Shown here: one piece after another, positions 61,528-64,000 of the stretch | How the letters are laid out: the number at the start of each line of letters is the position of its first letter | Position numbering within the stretch: the stretch's first letter is position 1 | Assembly (NCBI GenBank): GCA_900770655.1 | Contig: CAAGLA010000034.1 | Coordinates: 1 to 64,000 of the forward strand | DNA from: Bacteroidaceae bacterium | Lineage (GTDB): Bacteria; Bacteroidota; Bacteroidia; Bacteroidales; Bacteroidaceae | Direction of reading: 5' to 3' | Length of the DNA: 64,000 bases | Translations under genes and position numbers: made by a program | The notes under the pieces: model-generated | Seen by the model: the letters and a program-made list of their open reading frames with translations, nothing else | What the model was told of the DNA's origin: nothing | Databases searched by the model: none

Positions 61528-62560
61528 GGTTGTATTGATAAATGGCTCTGGAGAAAAAGGGCGCTGGATAGTGCGCCAGACAAAAGGCTCACAGGGTATA
61601 TCGTCGTCGGGGAAATACCAATTCTATATAAACGAAGATATTCCTGACCCCGATTTCGTGATAGTGCGTGGAAAGTCGGCAAAAGAGACTCTTACCTTTA
61701 ACGTTGCCCCCGAAAATGTAATTCTTACGACGAGCGAGCCATATTCGGTGCTTGCCTATCCGCGCGACTATTGCAAGCAGTTCGGCTTGGTATGTTCCTG
61801 TCAAGAAAATCTTAAACACAAGAATGTTAAGTTTACGCCGGCTATAATATTTTGGTTTGCCGGAGTGCTGTTCGATTCAAAAGGTCGCCCGACACCCGTG
61901 AAAAGCTACGACGATTTCAAGTCAGAGCCGTGGCCCGAAAAGAAAAAACTGCTTTCTGTTGTGAGCAGCAACAAGGCCTTTACAAAAGGTCACGTAGAGA
62001 GAATACGCTTTGTGGAGAAACTCAAGGAGTATTACGGTGACAAAATAGATGTTTATGGCAGAGGATATAACACTTTCGACGATAAATGCGATGTGGTGGC
62101 CCCATATAAGTACCATATTGCAATAGAAAATTCCAAAGCAAAGTATTACTGGACCGAAAAGCTGTCGGACACCTATTTGTGTGGCAGTTATCCCATATAT
62201 TATGGTTGTACCAATATTGGTGATTATTTCCCCGAAGGCTCATATTCGCAAATAGATATACACGATTTTGAAGGCTCGGTAAAGATTATTGATAAACTGA
62301 TTGCCGGCGAGGCCTATGAAAAGTCGTTGCCGCTGTTGAAGGAGTGTAAGGAACTTGTTCTGGAAGATTACAACCTCTTCAACTATCTTGCCTCTATAAT
62401 GGATGGTATGAATCCCGATCTGCCACGTCAAAAGGTTACAATAAAGCACGCAAATTCAATGCACGACCTTCATAACGTCTACAACTATGTGGTAAAACGC
62501 AATCTTTTTAAGGTAAGGCGTTGGTTCCATAGGCTGTTCCACAAGAACTCAATGTATTGA
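61520..62560 (+). CDS. GT10 family fucosyltransferase-like glycosyltransferase
   Basis: This 346-residue cytoplasmic enzyme has the alpha-1,3-fucosyltransferase signature YKYHIAIENSKAKYYWTEKL followed by SDTYLCGSYPIYYGCTNI (near residues 200-238), similar to the Helicobacter pylori FucT block. The catalytic and GDP-fucose binding residues Glu, Lys and Tyr of that block are present. The acceptor is unknown; candidates are LPS/capsule glycans or O-glycans. It overlaps the LpxL-like gene by 8 bases (ATG inside its last codons), and GDP-fucose can be supplied by gmd/fcl at 17.6-19.7 kb. It ends in a terminator. Confidence 0.87.
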   Translation: MYKVVLINGSGEKGRWIVRQTKGSQGISSSGKYQFYINEDIPDPDFVIVRGKSAKETLTFNVAPENVILTTSEPYSVLAYPRDYCKQFGLVCSCQENLKHKNVKFTPAIIFWFAGVLFDSKGRPTPVKSYDDFKSEPWPEKKKLLSVVSSNKAFTKGHVERIRFVEKLKEYYGDKIDVYGRGYNTFDDKCDVVAPYKYHIAIENSKAKYYWTEKLSDTYLCGSYPIYYGCTNIGDYFPEGSYSQIDIHDFEGSVKIIDKLIAGEAYEKSLPLLKECKELVLEDYNLFNYLASIMDGMNPDLPRQKVTIKHANSMHDLHNVYNYVVKRNLFKVRRWFHRLFHKNSMY

Positions 62561-62586
62561 CCTGTTTCATTGCTGCAATATAAGTC

Positions 62587-62626
62587 ATTAAAAAAGCGGC
62601 TTCTTAAAGGAAGCCGCTTTTTTAAT
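62587..62626. terminator. Bidirectional terminator between the GT10 gene and proS
   Basis: A 17-bp perfect stem (62587-62603 and 62610-62626) with a six-base loop and A/T outer arms separates the convergent genes. Confidence 0.9.
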
Positions 62627-62640
62627 GGGATAGAATCTTT

Positions 62641-64000
62641 TTAGTATGCTCTTGCAAAGAGTACGCGGCGAGCCGAAGGCTTGCCTGTTACCATACAGGT
62701 TCCCGGTGTCTCGTCCCAACCAATGGGGATACAGCGTATAGTAGCCTTGGTGTCGTTCTTGATTTGCTCTTCTGTTTCGGGTGTGCCGTCCCAGTGTGCA
62801 AGAATGAAACCGCCCTTCTCGATTTCGGTCTTGAACTCTTCGTATGTGTCTACGCTTCGTGTGTTGGCCTCGCGCATTGCAAGAGCCTTGCTGTGTAGGT
62901 TTTTCTGAATATCGTCGAGCAACTGTTTTACATACTCTACGATACCCTCAATCTCTCTTGTCTCTTTTTGGAGTGTGTCGCGGCGCATAACTTCAATGGT
63001 ACCGTTCTCGATGTCGCGTGCACCAAGTACCAAGCGCACAGGAACACCCTTCAGCTCATATTCGGCAAACTTGAAGCCGGGACGCTTGTTGTCGGCGTCG
63101 TCAAATTTTACTGTAACGCCAAGTCTCTTAAGCCCGGCAATCATTGGGTCTACCTTGCTCTTTATTATTGCCAGCTGCTCGTCATTTTTGTATATAGGTA
63201 CAATAACAACCTGTATTGGTGCAAGAGCCGGTGGCAACACAAGGCCGTTGTCGTCTGAGTGTGTCATAATGAGTGCACCCATAAGACGTGTTGAAACGCC
63301 CCACGATGTAGCCCATACATACTCCAGATTATTGCTCTTGTCTACAAACTGTACGTTGAAGGCTTTGGCAAAGTTCTGTCCCAAGAAGTGCGATGTTCCG
63401 CACTGAAGAGCCTTTCCGTCCTGCATCATACCCTCAATGGTGTATGTGTCTAATGCTCCGGCAAATCTCTCATTTGCGCTCTTTACACCCATTACCACCG
63501 GGAGTGCCATATAGTTGTTTGCAAAGTCGTTGTATACATTGAGCATTGTCTTTGCCTCCTCAATGGCCTCTTCACGTGTAGCGTGTGCTGTGTGTCCCTC
63601 CTGCCACAAGAATTCGGCTGTGCGCAGGAACAGGCGGGTACGCATTTCCCAACGCATAACATTTGCCCACTGGTTAATCTTTATGGGAAGGTCGCGGTAA
63701 GACTGAATCCAATTCTTGTACGAACTCCATATTATTGTCTCCGATGTGGGGCGTATAATCATCTCTTCCTCAAGTTTTGCGGCAGGGTCTACAACCACAC
63801 CGCTGCCATCTTCGGCGTTTTTCAGACGGTAGTGTGTTACAACCGCGCACTCTTTTGCGAAACCTTCGACGTGCTCGGCTTCGCGGCTAAGGAACGATTT
63901 TGGAATGAGTAGCGGAAAATATGCATTCACGTGACCGGTCTCCTTGAACATATCGTCGAGTGTTCTCTGCATCTTTTCCCAAATTGCATAGCCGTAGGGT
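62641..64000 (-). CDS. proS: Prolyl-tRNA synthetase, 5' end outside the window (partial)
   Basis: The gene covers the C-terminal about 453 residues of a class II prolyl-tRNA synthetase; the frame is open to the window edge ([16 protein letters not shown]). Class II motifs are seen: motif 2 region in [39 protein letters not shown], and motif 3 in the [20 protein letters not shown] block. The anticodon-binding domain ([15 protein letters not shown]) and a C-terminal zinc-type domain ending VLFARAY follow. It belongs to the shorter archaeal/eukaryote-like ProS type used by Bacteroidetes. It attaches proline to tRNA-Pro. Confidence 0.95.
   Translation of the reverse strand, partial: PYGYAIWEKMQRTLDDMFKETGHVNAYFPLLIPKSFLSREAEHVEGFAKECAVVTHYRLKNAEDGSGVVVDPAAKLEEEMIIRPTSETIIWSSYKNWIQSYRDLPIKINQWANVMRWEMRTRLFLRTAEFLWQEGHTAHATREEAIEEAKTMLNVYNDFANNYMALPVVMGVKSANERFAGALDTYTIEGMMQDGKALQCGTSHFLGQNFAKAFNVQFVDKSNNLEYVWATSWGVSTRLMGALIMTHSDDNGLVLPPALAPIQVVIVPIYKNDEQLAIIKSKVDPMIAGLKRLGVTVKFDDADNKRPGFKFAEYELKGVPVRLVLGARDIENGTIEVMRRDTLQKETREIEGIVEYVKQLLDDIQKNLHSKALAMREANTRSVDTYEEFKTEIEKGGFILAHWDGTPETEEQIKNDTKATIRCIPIGWDETPGTCMVTGKPSARRVLFARAY

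Overview
The window is chromosomal DNA from a member of the Bacteroidales, probably a gut or mucosal species of a Prevotella/Bacteroides-type family. Supporting signs are promoter-like sites of the TTTG-N19/20-TAnnTTTG type, almost no Shine-Dalgarno sequences, secreted proteins ending in type IX-like C-terminal sorting tails, two serine-type sulfatases with an anaerobic sulfatase-maturating enzyme, a NagB-LmbE fusion, an SDR-type threonine dehydrogenase, and DUF4834, DUF5723 and DUF2490 proteins. The species cannot be named from the sequence alone. No rRNA, CRISPR array, transposase, phage gene or SusC/SusD pair was seen. There is one tRNA (Arg-CCG).

Layout. (1) 1-8.6 kb: end of a plus-strand gene, an orphan radical SAM/SPASM protein, a sulfatase behind an 812-residue secreted protein, then a minus-strand housekeeping run (TSCPD protein, FKBP isomerase, MATE exporter, PrmA, SemiSWEET). 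(2) 8.7-34.6 kb: a host-glycan degradation region. It holds two GH20 hexosaminidases, a two-domain sialate O-acetylesterase, a 1550-residue sialidase fused to two SGNH domains, a ROK sugar kinase, a second sulfatase with its maturase, and a NagB-LmbE fusion. Interspersed are nadA, a PAP2 phosphatase, a TRIC-like channel, the divergent threonine catabolism pair tdh/kbl and the GDP-fucose pair gmd/fcl. (3) 34.6-36.8 kb: an AT-rich, probably imported phosphoethanolamine-transferase-like gene, then about 530 bases of decayed DNA with a leucine-rich-repeat gene remnant and palindromic elements. (4) 36.8-50.2 kb: core genes (trxA, dnaE, psd, pssA, tadA, YraN, birA, pyrH) and two envelope proteins. 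(5) 50.4-55.0 kb: a tight five-gene operon with a VTC polyphosphate-polymerase domain, a DUF4956 membrane protein, a DUF2490 barrel and two secreted proteins. (6) 55.1-64.0 kb: HD-domain protein, LptD homologue, ung, asnA, tRNA-Arg, a lipid acyltransferase overlapping a GT10 fucosyltransferase, and the 3' part of proS.

How it fits together. Region 2 can be read as stepwise stripping of sulfated, O-acetylated, sialylated glycans outside the cytoplasm: esterases and sialidase remove the caps, sulfatases (activated in the cytoplasm by the maturase) remove sulfate, hexosaminidases release GlcNAc/GalNAc, and RokA and the NagB-LmbE protein handle the amino sugar inside the cell. gmd/fcl make GDP-fucose, and the GT10 enzyme beside the lipid acyltransferase is a possible consumer, suggesting fucosylated surface glycans. 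The strongest candidate for an uncharacterised system is the VTC-DUF4956-DUF2490 operon, which links a cytoplasmic phosphate-polymer type enzyme to an outer-membrane barrel and surface proteins.
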